A program made the translations under genes and the position numbers. The notes under the pieces are model-generated. The model saw only the letters and a program-made list of their open reading frames with translations, was not told the DNA's origin and ran no database searches. Below, in pieces: positions 33,557 to 41,942 of a DNA stretch of 64,000 nucleotides. The DNA lies in contig NZ_JALJWV010000001.1 in assembly GCF_024169655.1 (NCBI RefSeq), forward strand, positions 5,500,001 through 5,564,000, given 5' to 3'. The DNA is from Pseudomonas marginalis (GTDB lineage: Bacteria; Pseudomonadota; Gammaproteobacteria; Pseudomonadales; Pseudomonadaceae). Position 1 is the stretch's first letter, and each line of letters begins with the position of its first letter.

Positions 33557-33588
33557 ATTGTTATAAGATTACATAACATAACTTTCAT
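33557..33588. promoter_or_regulatory. Zur box candidate upstream of zinc operon
   Basis: TGTTATAAGATTACA (33559-33573) matches the general Zur box TGTTATAATATAACA at 13 of 15 positions. The overlapping TGTTAT...ATAACA (33559-33564 with 33573-33578) is a perfect 6-base inverted repeat, and ACATAAC continues to 33582. It lies about 25-50 bases before the ZrgA-like start. Repression by zinc-loaded Zur is the expected mode. Confidence 0.65.
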
Positions 33589-33604
33589 GTTCTGGAGCTT
33601 CCCC

Positions 33605-34213
33605 ATGCGCCGTCTGCTGCTTGCTTTGCCGTTTGCCCTGCTGCCACTGGCTATCGCCCACGCCGCTGACGAGCATGATCATGAGCACGCCAGCCTCGGC
33701 GCCCATGAACACGGGGTCGGCCGTCTCAATGCGGTGCTCGACGGCCAGGCCCTGGAGCTTGAGCTGGACAGCCCGGCGATGAACCTGGTGGGTTTCGAAC
33801 ACCTGGCCAGCAGCGCCGCCGACAAAGCCAAGGTCGCCGCCGTGCGCAAACAGCTGGAAAATCCCCTGGCCCTGTTCAACCTGCCCAAGGCCGCCGGTTG
33901 CGTGGTCAGCACCCAGGAACTCAACAGCCCGCTGTTCGGCGACAAGCCCGAAGTCGAGCATGACGACGACGACAATGACGACCACGCCACCGACAGCAAA
34001 GGCGTGGCTGCCCACGAGCATCATCACGACCACAGCGAAATCCACGCCCACTACCAATTCACCTGCGCCACGCCGACGGCCTTGAGCAACCTCGACCTGA
34101 GCCAAGTGTTCAAGACCTTCCCCGCCACCCAGAAAATTCAGGTACAACTGATCGGCCCGAGCGGCCAGCAAGGTGTGGAAGCGACGGTCACAGCAGCCAC
34201 CCTGAAGTTCTGA
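33605..34213 (+). CDS. zrgA: ZrgA-like His-rich periplasmic zinc protein (DUF2796)
   Basis: Protein of 202 residues with a cleavable signal (about 1-20) and two histidine-rich segments: HDHEH...AHEHGVGR (24-40) and an acidic/His stretch at about 119-150 (HDDDDNDD, HEHHHDHSEIHAH) suited to binding zinc. Vibrio ZrgA, a periplasmic member of this group, is needed with its ABC partners for zinc uptake. It is first in the operon behind the Zur-like box; the ABC ATPase begins six bases after its stop. The function is inferred from family, histidines and operator together. Confidence 0.8.
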   Translation: MRRLLLALPFALLPLAIAHAADEHDHEHASLGAHEHGVGRLNAVLDGQALELELDSPAMNLVGFEHLASSAADKAKVAAVRKQLENPLALFNLPKAAGCVVSTQELNSPLFGDKPEVEHDDDDNDDHATDSKGVAAHEHHHDHSEIHAHYQFTCATPTALSNLDLSQVFKTFPATQKIQVQLIGPSGQQGVEATVTAATLKF

Positions 34214-34219
34214 GTAGCC

Positions 34220-34930
34220 ATGAGCCACGCATTGATCGAACTGTCCGACCTGGGCTTCAACTGGCCCGGGCACCCACAGTTGCTGGACATCCCCGCGTTT
34301 CGCCTGGAACTGGGGGAGACCCTGTTTCTCAAAGGCCCCAGCGGCAGCGGCAAGACCACCCTGCTCGGCCTGCTGGGCGGCGTGCAGACACCCGGCCGAG
34401 GCAGTATCCGCCTGCTCGGCCAGGAACTGACCGACCTCTCGGCCGGTGCCCGCGACCGTTTTCGTGTCGACCACACCGGCTACATCTTCCAGCAGTTCAA
34501 CCTGCTGCCGTTCCTGTCGGTGCGCGAAAACGTCGAGCTGCCGTGCCACTTTTCCAAGCTGCGCGCGCAGCGGGCCAAGCAGCGCCACGGCAGCGTCGAC
34601 CAGGCCGCTGCGAGCTTGCTCGCGCACTTGGGCCTGAAGGACAAGGATTTGCTGGAGCGCCGCGCCGACTCGCTGTCCATCGGCCAGCAACAACGGGTGG
34701 CCGCCGCCCGTGCGCTGATCGGCCAGCCGGAGCTGGTGATCGCCGACGAGCCGACCTCGGCCCTGGACTACGACGCCCGCGAAGCCTTCCTGCAACTGCT
34801 GTTCGCCGAATGCCGCGACGCCGGCGCCAGCCTGTTGTTTGTCAGCCATGACCAGAGCCTGGCCCCACTGTTCGACCGCCACCTGTCGCTGGCCGAACTC
34901 AATCGCGCCGCCACGCCCGCAGAGGTTTGA
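34220..34930 (+). CDS. ABC transporter ATP-binding protein, zinc operon
   Basis: ATPase of 236 residues. Walker A GPSGSGKTT at 39-47, a signature motif that reads LSIGQQQR in place of LSGGQ, and Walker B LVIADEPTSALD. The subtype is that of MacB/LolD-like ATPases, which partner FtsX-type permeases, as is the case here. It may power transfer of zinc from the ZrgA-like protein or release of a bound factor; I cannot tell which. Same operon as zrgA and the permease (1-base gap). Confidence 0.87.
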   Translation: MSHALIELSDLGFNWPGHPQLLDIPAFRLELGETLFLKGPSGSGKTTLLGLLGGVQTPGRGSIRLLGQELTDLSAGARDRFRVDHTGYIFQQFNLLPFLSVRENVELPCHFSKLRAQRAKQRHGSVDQAAASLLAHLGLKDKDLLERRADSLSIGQQQRVAAARALIGQPELVIADEPTSALDYDAREAFLQLLFAECRDAGASLLFVSHDQSLAPLFDRHLSLAELNRAATPAEV

Positions 34931-34931
34931 G

Positions 34932-36197
34932 ATGTATCTGTTCCGTCTAGCCATGGCCAGCCTGGCTAACCGCCGCTTTACCGCGATCCTCACCGCCTTC
35001 GCCATCGCCCTTTCGGTGTGCCTGCTGCTGGCCGTGGAGCGGGTACGCGTTGAAGCGCGCAACAGTTTCGCCAGCACCATCAGCGGCACCGACCTGATCG
35101 TCGGCGCGCGCTCCGGCTCGGTCAACCTGCTGCTGTATTCCGTGTTCCGCATCGGCAACGCCACCAACAACATCCGCTGGGACAGCTACGAACACTTCGC
35201 CGCCAGCCCCCAGGTGAAATGGGCCATTCCGATTTCCCTCGGCGACTCCCATCGCGGCTACCGGGTGATGGGCACCAACGCGTCCTACTTCGAGCACTAC
35301 CAGTACGGCCGCAAGCAAAACCTCGAACTGGCCAGCGGCCGCGCCTTCGCCACCGATCCGTTCGAAGTGGTGCTCGGCGCCGAAGTCGCCGAAGCGCTGC
35401 ACTACAAGCTCGGCGACAAGCTGGTGCTGGCCCACGGCGTGGCGGTGGTCAGCCTGGTCAAGCACGATGACAAACCGTTCACCGTGGTCGGCATCCTCAA
35501 GCGCACCGGCACCCCGGTGGACCGCACGCTGCATATCAGCCTCGGCGGCATGGAAGCGATCCATATCGACTGGCACAACGGCGTGCCGGCCCAGGGCAAA
35601 GGCCGCATCAGTGCCGATCAGGCGCGCAACATGGACCTGACCCCGCAAGCGATCACCGCCTTCATGCTCGGCTTGAACAACAAGATTTCCACCTTCGCCC
35701 TGCAACGCGAGATCAATGAATTCCGCGGCGAGCCGATGCTGGCGATTCTGCCCGGCGTGGCGCTGCAAGAGCTGTGGAGCATGATGGGCACTGCGGAAAA
35801 GGCATTGTTTGTGATCTCGCTATTCGTGGTGCTGACCGGCTTGATCGGCATGCTCACCGCGATTCTCACCAGCCTCAACGAGCGCCGTCGCGAAATGGCG
35901 ATCCTGCGCTCGGTGGGCGCACGCCCGTGGCATATCGCGACGCTGCTGATCTTCGAAGCCTTTGCCCTGGCGCTGTCCGGCGTGATCGCAGGCGTGGGTT
36001 TGCTGTACGTGTGCATCGCGGCTTCGCGCGGGTATTTGCAGGCCAACTACGGCCTGGACCTGCCGATGGCCTGGCCCAGCGAATATGAGTGGACCTTGCT
36101 CGCCGGTATCCTGGCGGCGGCGCTGCTGATGGGCAGCGTGCCCGCGTGGCGTGCCTATCGACAATCCTTGGCCGATGGCCTGTCCATACGTTTATGA
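34932..36197 (+). CDS. FtsX/MacB-type ABC transporter permease
   Basis: Protein of 421 residues: one N-terminal membrane helix (about 18-38), a large extracytoplasmic domain, and three C-terminal membrane helices (about 285-310, 335-355, 385-405), the layout of MacB/LolC-type permeases. ERRREMAILRSVGARPW is the conserved coupling region after the second helix. ATG at 34932 follows the ATPase stop by one base. It is expected to work with the ATPase and the ZrgA-like protein. Such machines act mechanically on periplasmic cargo rather than as channels. Confidence 0.87.
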   Translation: MYLFRLAMASLANRRFTAILTAFAIALSVCLLLAVERVRVEARNSFASTISGTDLIVGARSGSVNLLLYSVFRIGNATNNIRWDSYEHFAASPQVKWAIPISLGDSHRGYRVMGTNASYFEHYQYGRKQNLELASGRAFATDPFEVVLGAEVAEALHYKLGDKLVLAHGVAVVSLVKHDDKPFTVVGILKRTGTPVDRTLHISLGGMEAIHIDWHNGVPAQGKGRISADQARNMDLTPQAITAFMLGLNNKISTFALQREINEFRGEPMLAILPGVALQELWSMMGTAEKALFVISLFVVLTGLIGMLTAILTSLNERRREMAILRSVGARPWHIATLLIFEAFALALSGVIAGVGLLYVCIAASRGYLQANYGLDLPMAWPSEYEWTLLAGILAAALLMGSVPAWRAYRQSLADGLSIRL

Positions 36198-36208
36198 GGA
36201 AGGCTTCG

Positions 36209-36730
36209 ATGCGTCGCGCCCTGTTTACCCTGTTGTTGCTGCTGGCCGCACCCGCCTGGGCGGAGGATCAGCCCAAGGATTTGTCCTGGCAGGAGATGAT
36301 TCCGCCGGACGCGCCGCCGGAAATCCCCAATATGAAACCGCTGCACGACCTGTCGAAGATGGCCGATGCCTTGTCGGTCGAGGCCGCACCAGCGGCCAAG
36401 CAGGACTTGCCCAACGCGCCGGTGGTGCAGAGCCTCGACGGCCAACATATCCGCCTGCCGGGCTATATCGTGCCGCTGGAGGTCAGTGAAGAAGGCCGCA
36501 CCACCGAGTTCCTGCTGGTGCCGTATTTCGGCGCGTGCATCCACGTACCGCCGCCGCCGTCGAATCAGATCGTGCATGTGAAAAGCGAAGTCGGCGTAAA
36601 GCTCGATGAGCTGTATCAGCCGTATTGGATCGAGGGCGCGATGCAGGTCAAACCGTCGTCCAGTGAGTTGGCTGACGCGGGCTATCAGATGGACGCCGAG
36701 AAGATTTACATCTACGAATTACCGGAATAG
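36209..36730 (+). CDS. DUF3299 periplasmic protein, zinc operon
   Basis: Protein of 173 residues with a signal peptide (about 1-18) and the DUF3299 domain: IRLPGYIVPLEVSEEGRTTEFLLVPYFGACIHVPPPPSNQ, in which a cysteine and histidine (GACIH) are conserved, and WIEGAMQVKPSSSELADAGYQM. The family is uncharacterised but often lies with ABC transporters of this type. An AGGAAGG site precedes ATG at 36209. Last gene of the operon; a role in zinc handling is inferred from its position. Confidence 0.8.
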   Translation: MRRALFTLLLLLAAPAWAEDQPKDLSWQEMIPPDAPPEIPNMKPLHDLSKMADALSVEAAPAAKQDLPNAPVVQSLDGQHIRLPGYIVPLEVSEEGRTTEFLLVPYFGACIHVPPPPSNQIVHVKSEVGVKLDELYQPYWIEGAMQVKPSSSELADAGYQMDAEKIYIYELPE

Positions 36731-36824
36731 CGCTTATCACCCTTTCATTGAGCTGCGTCAAAAGACCAAGCGGAACGATCTTTACCATTGGATGTACAAC
36801 CTTTAAATGTCCTCTGGAGCTCCC

Positions 36825-37523
36825 ATGAACAAGTCCCTGCTCGGTGCGTCCCTCTTCGCCCTCGCTCTCGCTGCCCCCGTTGCCCACGCTTACGAGGCCG
36901 GTGACATCCTGGTTCGTGCCGGTGCAATCACCGTGAACCCGAATACCGACAGCGGCAACGTCAAAGTTGACCAGGGCCCATCGACCGGCGCCAACCTGGG
37001 TGGCAAGGCGACCTTGAGCAGCGACACGCAACTGGGTCTGAACTTCGCTTACATGTTCACCAGCCACTGGGGTATCGAACTGCTGGCGGCCTCCCCGTTC
37101 TCGCATGACGTGAAGCTCAAGGGCACCTCCGTGGGCGCAGCCAACGGTAAGCTTGGCTCCCTGAAACAACTGCCGCCAACCCTGAGCGTCGTGTACTACC
37201 CGCTGGACAGCGCGTCGAAGTTCCAACCGTATGTGGGTGCCGGTATCAACTACACCTGGATCTATGACGAGAGCCTCAGCGGCAGCGCGAAACAAAGCGG
37301 TTTCAGCAACTTCAAGGCCGACAACTCCTGGGGCTGGGCCGCACAGATCGGTGCTGACTACATGATCACCGACAAGTGGATGATCAACGGCCAGGTCCGT
37401 TATATCGATATCAGCACCACGGCCACCGTGGAAAACAACGGTCTGGGCCCAGGCACTCGCGCCAAGGTCAATGTTGACGTTGATCCATTCGTTTACATGG
37501 TCGGTATCGGCTACAAGTTCTAA
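36825..37523 (+). CDS. ompW: OmpW-family outer membrane protein
   Basis: Protein of 232 residues with signal peptide (1-22) and an eight-stranded barrel. GDILVRAGAITVNPN at the N-terminus, HWGIELLAASPFSHDV and the terminal FVYMVGIGYKF are OmpW landmarks; the final Phe suits outer-membrane insertion. OmpW proteins pass small hydrophobic compounds and are linked to stress responses. ATG at 36825 has GGAG upstream. A REP pair follows. Confidence 0.92.
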   Translation: MNKSLLGASLFALALAAPVAHAYEAGDILVRAGAITVNPNTDSGNVKVDQGPSTGANLGGKATLSSDTQLGLNFAYMFTSHWGIELLAASPFSHDVKLKGTSVGAANGKLGSLKQLPPTLSVVYYPLDSASKFQPYVGAGINYTWIYDESLSGSAKQSGFSNFKADNSWGWAAQIGADYMITDKWMINGQVRYIDISTTATVENNGLGPGTRAKVNVDVDPFVYMVGIGYKF

Positions 37524-37552
37524 GCGATATTTCACAAACACCGCAAAACCAA

Positions 37553-37642
37553 TGTGGGAGGGGGCTTGCCCCCGATAGCGCGGCGTCAGTCAACAGATTC
37601 ATTGACTGAGCCACCGCTATCGGGGGCAAGCCCCCTCCCACA
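37553..37642. repeat. Inverted REP pair, GTGGGAGGGGGC family
   Basis: TGTGGGAGGGGGCTTGCCCC and its mirror ending in CCCCCTCCCACA, both close to consensus, between the convergent ompW and RmlD-like genes. Confidence 0.92.
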
Positions 37643-37659
37643 TTTTGCTTTGGGGTGTT

Positions 37660-38544
37660 TCAGCTACGGCGGTAGAACCGATCCAGCAACGCTGGCAACC
37701 CCGCTCGCCACGCCCGCGGCTTGATGCCGAAGGTATGCAGGATTTTCTTGCAGGCCAGCACCGCGTGTTGTGGTTCTTCACCGGCATCCGGCCGAGCCGC
37801 ATGGGCCTGGGCGGTGGGGGCTTCGATGGCCAGCGCACGGAAGCTGCGCGCTTCGGTGAGGATTGCCTGGCCCAGCGCCAACGGCGTGGTCGCCTCGTGA
37901 CCGGCGTAGTGATAAGTGCCCCACAGCGGCGCCGCGCAATCGAGTTGCTTGAGCACGGAGATGATCACCCGCGCTGCATCGTCCACCGGCGTCGGGTTGC
38001 CGCGACGGTCGTCGGCCATCAGCAATTCTTCAGTCTTCTCGGCCCGCGCCAGGAAACGCCCGAGGGTGCCGTCGACACTGTCATCCAGCAGCCAGCCAAA
38101 GCGCAGCAACACATGTTGCGGGCACGTGGCGCGCACGCTCTGCTCGATACGCCACAACGCCTGGCCGCGCAGGCCCAGGGGCACCGGCTCGTCCTTTTCG
38201 CTGTAGGCGGTGGCGCGGGAGCCATCGAACACGCGGTAGCTGGACGGTTGCAGCAAGGTGATGTTGTGGTGCTGGCACAGTTCGGCCAGGCGTTCAATCG
38301 CAGACTCCTGGGCGGCCAGACGGCTTTCGCTGACCGCTTCGGCCTGGAACCAGTCGAAATAGTAGGCGAGGTTGATCAACGCATCGGGACGGGTGTCGTC
38401 GAGCAATTGGGTAAGGCTCGCGGCATCCCAGCCGTCTTGGGGCGGTTTGGGGGCGAGGAAACCGATGTCTTCCTCTGCACCGAGGCGAATCAGCGCCTGC
38501 CCGAGGGCATTCCCGCCGCCCAATAACATAAGGCGCATTCGCAT
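37660..38544 (-). CDS. RmlD/NAD(P)-dependent epimerase-like protein
   Basis: Protein of 294 residues with an N-terminal Rossmann motif (LMLLGGGNALGQALIRLG, about 4-21) and the RmlD-like blocks DALINLAYYFDWFQAE, LLQPSSYRVFDG (YxxxK-type region, though the lysine is not evident) and GTYHYAGHEATT. It resembles dTDP-4-dehydrorhamnose reductases but lacks a clear sugar-nucleotide context, so the substrate is unknown. Starts at 38544 or 38538 are both possible; an in-frame start further up is not supported by a ribosome-binding site or sequence pattern. Confidence 0.78.
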   Translation of the reverse strand: MRMRLMLLGGGNALGQALIRLGAEEDIGFLAPKPPQDGWDAASLTQLLDDTRPDALINLAYYFDWFQAEAVSESRLAAQESAIERLAELCQHHNITLLQPSSYRVFDGSRATAYSEKDEPVPLGLRGQALWRIEQSVRATCPQHVLLRFGWLLDDSVDGTLGRFLARAEKTEELLMADDRRGNPTPVDDAARVIISVLKQLDCAAPLWGTYHYAGHEATTPLALGQAILTEARSFRALAIEAPTAQAHAARPDAGEEPQHAVLACKKILHTFGIKPRAWRAGLPALLDRFYRRS

Positions 38545-38860
38545 AGATTGAGCAGGCCCGGTCTGTTTGGAACGATGGTTAGTATCGACAGGCGTTTGAG
38601 CCTTGCCGTGGGTGTTTGCCAGAATCGTTGCATTTTGCGGGTTTGTAGCGCAACCGTCACGGATAAACTGCGGGCTTGCCAGGTATTGCTCGCCGCAGTA
38701 GCTGAACACGTGATTGCCGATAAAGCTCTGGCCTACGCAGCGGGTGACGAGGCATCTTTGATGGATGGTTTTCAAATCAATCAGTTAGCAAAAGTCTGAT
38801 AGCACTTGACCTGTTTGATTCTGCACGATGACGTATTAACGGCGAGGCGTTCTGCATGAT
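38545..38860. other. Intergenic region, nothing clear
   Basis: About 316 bases between the RmlD-like gene and the GlxA-type regulator, which share the minus strand. Open frames exist on both strands but none has a convincing ribosome-binding site or recognisable sequence. No repeat, hairpin terminator or RNA gene was found. Confidence 0.5.
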
Positions 38861-39832
38861 TCACACGCCAAACCGGCTGCGGTACTCGCTGGGCGCCAGG
38901 CCGGTGATTTTCTTGAACGTGGCGCGAAACGCGCTGGGGTCCTGATACCCCACGGTCCAGGCGATATGGTCGATGGTGCCATTGGTGAATTCGAGCATTT
39001 GCCGGGCCTTGCCGACTCGCAGGTGCTGGCAATATTCAGTGGGTTTCAAACCCGTCGCGCCGCGAAAGCGCCGCAGGAACGTGCGCTCTTCGAGGCCCGC
39101 CTGCTGCGCCATCGCCACCACCGAGACATCCACCGCGCCGCTCGCTTGCAACCAATGCTGGACCTTCAGGATCGCGCCGTCGCCATGCCCGAGAATCGGC
39201 GCGAAGTTGCTGCCGCACTGGCTGGCGCTGTCGCTGTGTTCGATCACCAAAAAGCGCGCCGTGTCCGCCGCAACGCTCGGCCCCATGAGGCGGTCGACCA
39301 AGCGTAGGCCCAGCTCGGACCACGCCATCAGCCCGGCGGTGGTGATCAGGTCGCCGTCATCGACGATGGGTTTATCCGCTTCCAGACGTACCGCCGGGTA
39401 ACGCGCAGCGAAGGTGCTGGCGGAAGACCAGTGGGTAGTGGCGCTGCGCCCGTCCAACAGACCACTGCGCGCCAGCATGATCGAGCCGATGCACACGCCA
39501 CCGAGCACGGTGCCCGCTGCGTGTTGCTGACGTAGCCAATCCAGCAGCGCGGGGGGCGTCTGTTCCTCGGTGAATTCGCCAATCGACGGTGGCACCAGCA
39601 CGGCCATCAGTGGCTGGCCTGGGCCGGGATGGCTGGCGAATATGCGCACGGGCGTGCCATCCGGCGCCACCTGCCAATGACTGACCCGCAGCAGCGGCAA
39701 TTGCGCGGATTGGTGGGCTGCGGCGATCCGATTGGCCACCCCGAACAGATCGGTCAAGCCATGCACCGCCGCCAGTTGCGCGCCTTGGTAGATCAACACA
39801 CCCAGCTCGATGATCGAGCGCTCCACGGCCAT
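38861..39832 (-). CDS. GlxA-family (DJ-1/AraC) transcriptional regulator
   Basis: Protein of 323 residues: N-terminal DJ-1/PfpI-like domain (about 1-190) with GGVCIGSIMLARSGLLDG at its nucleophile elbow, and a C-terminal AraC domain with two helix-turn-helices (MAQQAGLEERTFLRRFR and IAWTVGYQDPSAFRATFKK). Related proteins include GbdR, CdhR and ArgR of pseudomonads, which sense amines or amino acids. ATG at 39832 begins the similarity. It is divergent from the cysteine hydrolase, which it probably regulates. Confidence 0.88.
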   Translation of the reverse strand: MAVERSIIELGVLIYQGAQLAAVHGLTDLFGVANRIAAAHQSAQLPLLRVSHWQVAPDGTPVRIFASHPGPGQPLMAVLVPPSIGEFTEEQTPPALLDWLRQQHAAGTVLGGVCIGSIMLARSGLLDGRSATTHWSSASTFAARYPAVRLEADKPIVDDGDLITTAGLMAWSELGLRLVDRLMGPSVAADTARFLVIEHSDSASQCGSNFAPILGHGDGAILKVQHWLQASGAVDVSVVAMAQQAGLEERTFLRRFRGATGLKPTEYCQHLRVGKARQMLEFTNGTIDHIAWTVGYQDPSAFRATFKKITGLAPSEYRSRFGV

Positions 39833-39928
39833 TGTCAGTTTTCCCCCTGTTATTGTCGGTGCAGCCAATCCCCGCTCTGCGCGCCAGCTAAGATACTGGC
39901 CCCATCAACCCATCACGAGGCAACACAC

Positions 39929-40489
39929 ATGGCCAAGCAAGCGCTCATCCTAATCGATATCCAGAACGACTACTTCCCCCAGGGCAAGTGGCCTCTCGAC
40001 GGCGTGGAGGCTGCGGCAGACAAGGCCGCGCAGGTGCTGCAGGCATTTCGCCGGGCGGGCGATGCGGTGATTCATGTGCGTCATGAGTTCACCTCGGACG
40101 ATGCACCGTTCTTCACCCCAGGCTCCGAAGGCGCGCACCTGCATCCCAAGGTGCTGAACGAAGGCAGTGAGCCGGTGGTGCTTAAACACTTTGTGAATGC
40201 GTTTCGCGAAACCCAACTGCGCACGGTGCTGGAGCAACGCAGCATCACTGACGTGGTGGTGGTCGGCAGCATGAGCCATATGTGCATCGACGCGGTGGTA
40301 CGGGCGGCGGCGGACCTGGGCTACAAGGTCACGCTGATCCATGACGCCTGCGCCACGCGGGATCAGGAGTTCAACGGGCAAGTGATTCCGGCGGCGCAGG
40401 TGCATGGGGCGTATATGGCGTCGCTGGCGTTTGGGTATGCGAGCGTGGTGTCGACGCAAGAATACTTGCAGGCCCAGGCGGCGGCCTGA
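39929..40489 (+). CDS. Isochorismatase-family cysteine hydrolase
   Basis: Protein of 186 residues with the triad region of the nicotinamidase/isochorismatase superfamily: Asp10 in LILIDIQNDYF, a lysine in VVLKHFVNAF, and the cysteine in VVGSMSHMCIDA. The H..MC arrangement is seen in many amidohydrolases of this group. Substrate unknown. It is divergent from the GlxA-type regulator with a 96-base gap, a layout frequent for such pairs. Confidence 0.85.
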   Translation: MAKQALILIDIQNDYFPQGKWPLDGVEAAADKAAQVLQAFRRAGDAVIHVRHEFTSDDAPFFTPGSEGAHLHPKVLNEGSEPVVLKHFVNAFRETQLRTVLEQRSITDVVVVGSMSHMCIDAVVRAAADLGYKVTLIHDACATRDQEFNGQVIPAAQVHGAYMASLAFGYASVVSTQEYLQAQAAA

Positions 40490-40510
40490 CCGCCACGTGC
40501 GGGCGTGGCG

Positions 40511-41272
40511 CTAGCGGGTCGCAATGATGAACAGCCGCGGGAAAGGCAGAAGTACGGTGCCATCAGCCAGGGCCGGATAAGCCTGGCTGATCCGCGCCTG
40601 ATAGTCCTGCAGGAAAGCGGCTTTTTCGTCGTCGCTCAACGGCGCGAGGAACGGCCGCAATGCCGAGGCCTTGAACCACTCCACCACGGCCGCGTGATCC
40701 GCCAGCGGGTGCAGGTAGGTGGTGCGCCATACATCGACGGTGCTGCAGTGTTGGCTCAGCAGCTCGTAGTAATAGCTCGCCGAGTGCCGTTCATTGTGTT
40801 TGACCGCACCGATCCTGGAGGACCATGGGCCATCGGCCGCGACCTCACGGGCCAGCCGGTGGGCGGGCTCGTCAAGGTTGTCCGGGGTTTGCACCGCCAG
40901 GGTTCCGCCGCGTGTCAGTTGGCTGACCAAGTGCGGGTAGAGCGTGGCGTGGTCCGGCAGCCATTGCAGGGAAGCGTTCGCCAGGATCACATCGAAGGGT
41001 TGTGCCGGGGCCCACGCGCCGATGTCCGCCAGTTCGAAGCTCAGCGCCGGCAAGCGCTTGCGGGCGTCGGCCAGCATGTCGTCGGAGCTGTCCATGCCGG
41101 TGACGTGAGCCTGTGGAAAACGCTCGGCCAACACTTGCGTGGAATTACCGGGGCCGCAGCCCAGGTCAACGGCGGTTAGCACAGCGGTATTGGGAATGGC
41201 CGCAACCAGATCGCGGACGGGGCGTGTGCGCTGCTGTTCGAACAGGGTGTATTGCTTGGCTGACCAGGTCAT
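40511..41272 (-). CDS. tam: Trans-aconitate 2-methyltransferase
   Basis: SAM-dependent methyltransferase of 253 residues. The family start MTWSAKQYTLFEQQRTRPVRDL, the SAM-binding VDLGCGPGNSTQVLAERFP (about 36-54) and DVILANASLQWLPDH identify Tam, which methylates trans-aconitate and thereby limits its inhibition of aconitase. ATG at 41272 is set by the conserved N-terminus. Convergent with the preceding hydrolase. Confidence 0.93.
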   Translation of the reverse strand: MTWSAKQYTLFEQQRTRPVRDLVAAIPNTAVLTAVDLGCGPGNSTQVLAERFPQAHVTGMDSSDDMLADARKRLPALSFELADIGAWAPAQPFDVILANASLQWLPDHATLYPHLVSQLTRGGTLAVQTPDNLDEPAHRLAREVAADGPWSSRIGAVKHNERHSASYYYELLSQHCSTVDVWRTTYLHPLADHAAVVEWFKASALRPFLAPLSDDEKAAFLQDYQARISQAYPALADGTVLLPFPRLFIIATR

Positions 41273-41470
41273 CACGGCTTTCCTTCTGTGTAAAGGTTGG
41301 CCACAGCCTAAATCTTGTGAGCCATGAGAACAAACGCCAGGGTTCACCTCACCATCGGACGATGCCTACACACCCTGCGCAGCGCTCGCAAACCCGAACT
41401 CAGCGTAGTGTCCACGGACGGTTTTCTGGCCTTCACCGCCAAATCTGTACACGTCAATGGAGCTACGCCA

Positions 41471-41860
41471 TGACTTATCTGAAAACTCGCGAAGGCAACG
41501 ATATTTACTATAAGGACTGGGGCAGCGGCCAGCCTGTTGTGTTCTGCCACGGCTGGCCACTGAACAGCGACAGCTGGGAATCGCAAATGCTGCATTTCGC
41601 CAACAACGGTTTTCGCGCCATTGCGCATGACCGCCGAGGGCATGGACTACTACGCGGACGACCTGGCGGAATTGATCGAGCACCTGGATCTGACCAACCT
41701 GATCCTCTTCGGTTTTTCCACCGGAGGCGGTGAAGTTGCGCGCTATATCGCTCGCCATGGCACGTCGCAGTTGCTGGTTTATACGGGCGCGCCCCATGGG
41801 TTGACTGACACGCACAAGCAACAAGCCAATGAAGATATGTTGCGTTTCGCGCAGTTTTAG
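41471..41860 (+). pseudogene. Decayed alpha/beta hydrolase (arylesterase/haloperoxidase type)
   Basis: The N-terminus (MTYLKTREGNDIYYKDWGSG, FCHGWPLNSDSWE, IAHDRRGHG) and the nucleophile region (DDLAELIEHLDL, GFSTGGGEVARYIARHG) are clear family matches but lie in different frames. The shift falls at GGGCATGGAC (about 41639-41648), where roughly ten residues following RGHG are missing. A second, in-frame deletion removes over 100 residues between ARHGTS and the C-terminal GAPHGLTDTHK. About 130 codons remain of a usual 270 or so, and the catalytic acid is lost. No function is expected. Confidence 0.85.
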
Positions 41861-41876
41861 CCTGCGTGAGGCGCAT

Positions 41877-41914
41877 AAAAAACCGCGCGGCCTTGTCGGC
41901 GGCGCGGTTTTTTT
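41877..41914. terminator. Bidirectional terminator
   Basis: AACCGCGC/GCGCGGTT stem flanked by A-runs on the left and T-runs on the right, between the pseudogene (plus) and ssb (minus); it can work for both strands. Confidence 0.9.
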
Positions 41915-41942
41915 AATTTGCAGCTTGTTGCTTCGGTAAGCG

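Noticed and set aside
33569..35173. Open frame of 534 codons antisense to the zinc operon
   Set aside because: Covers parts of three real plus-strand genes and their boundaries; low-complexity peptide without recognisable domains.
38545..38775. 77-codon N-terminal extension of the RmlD-like protein
   Set aside because: Cys/His/Asn-rich, unlike the family; the Rossmann motif begins right after the start at 38544.
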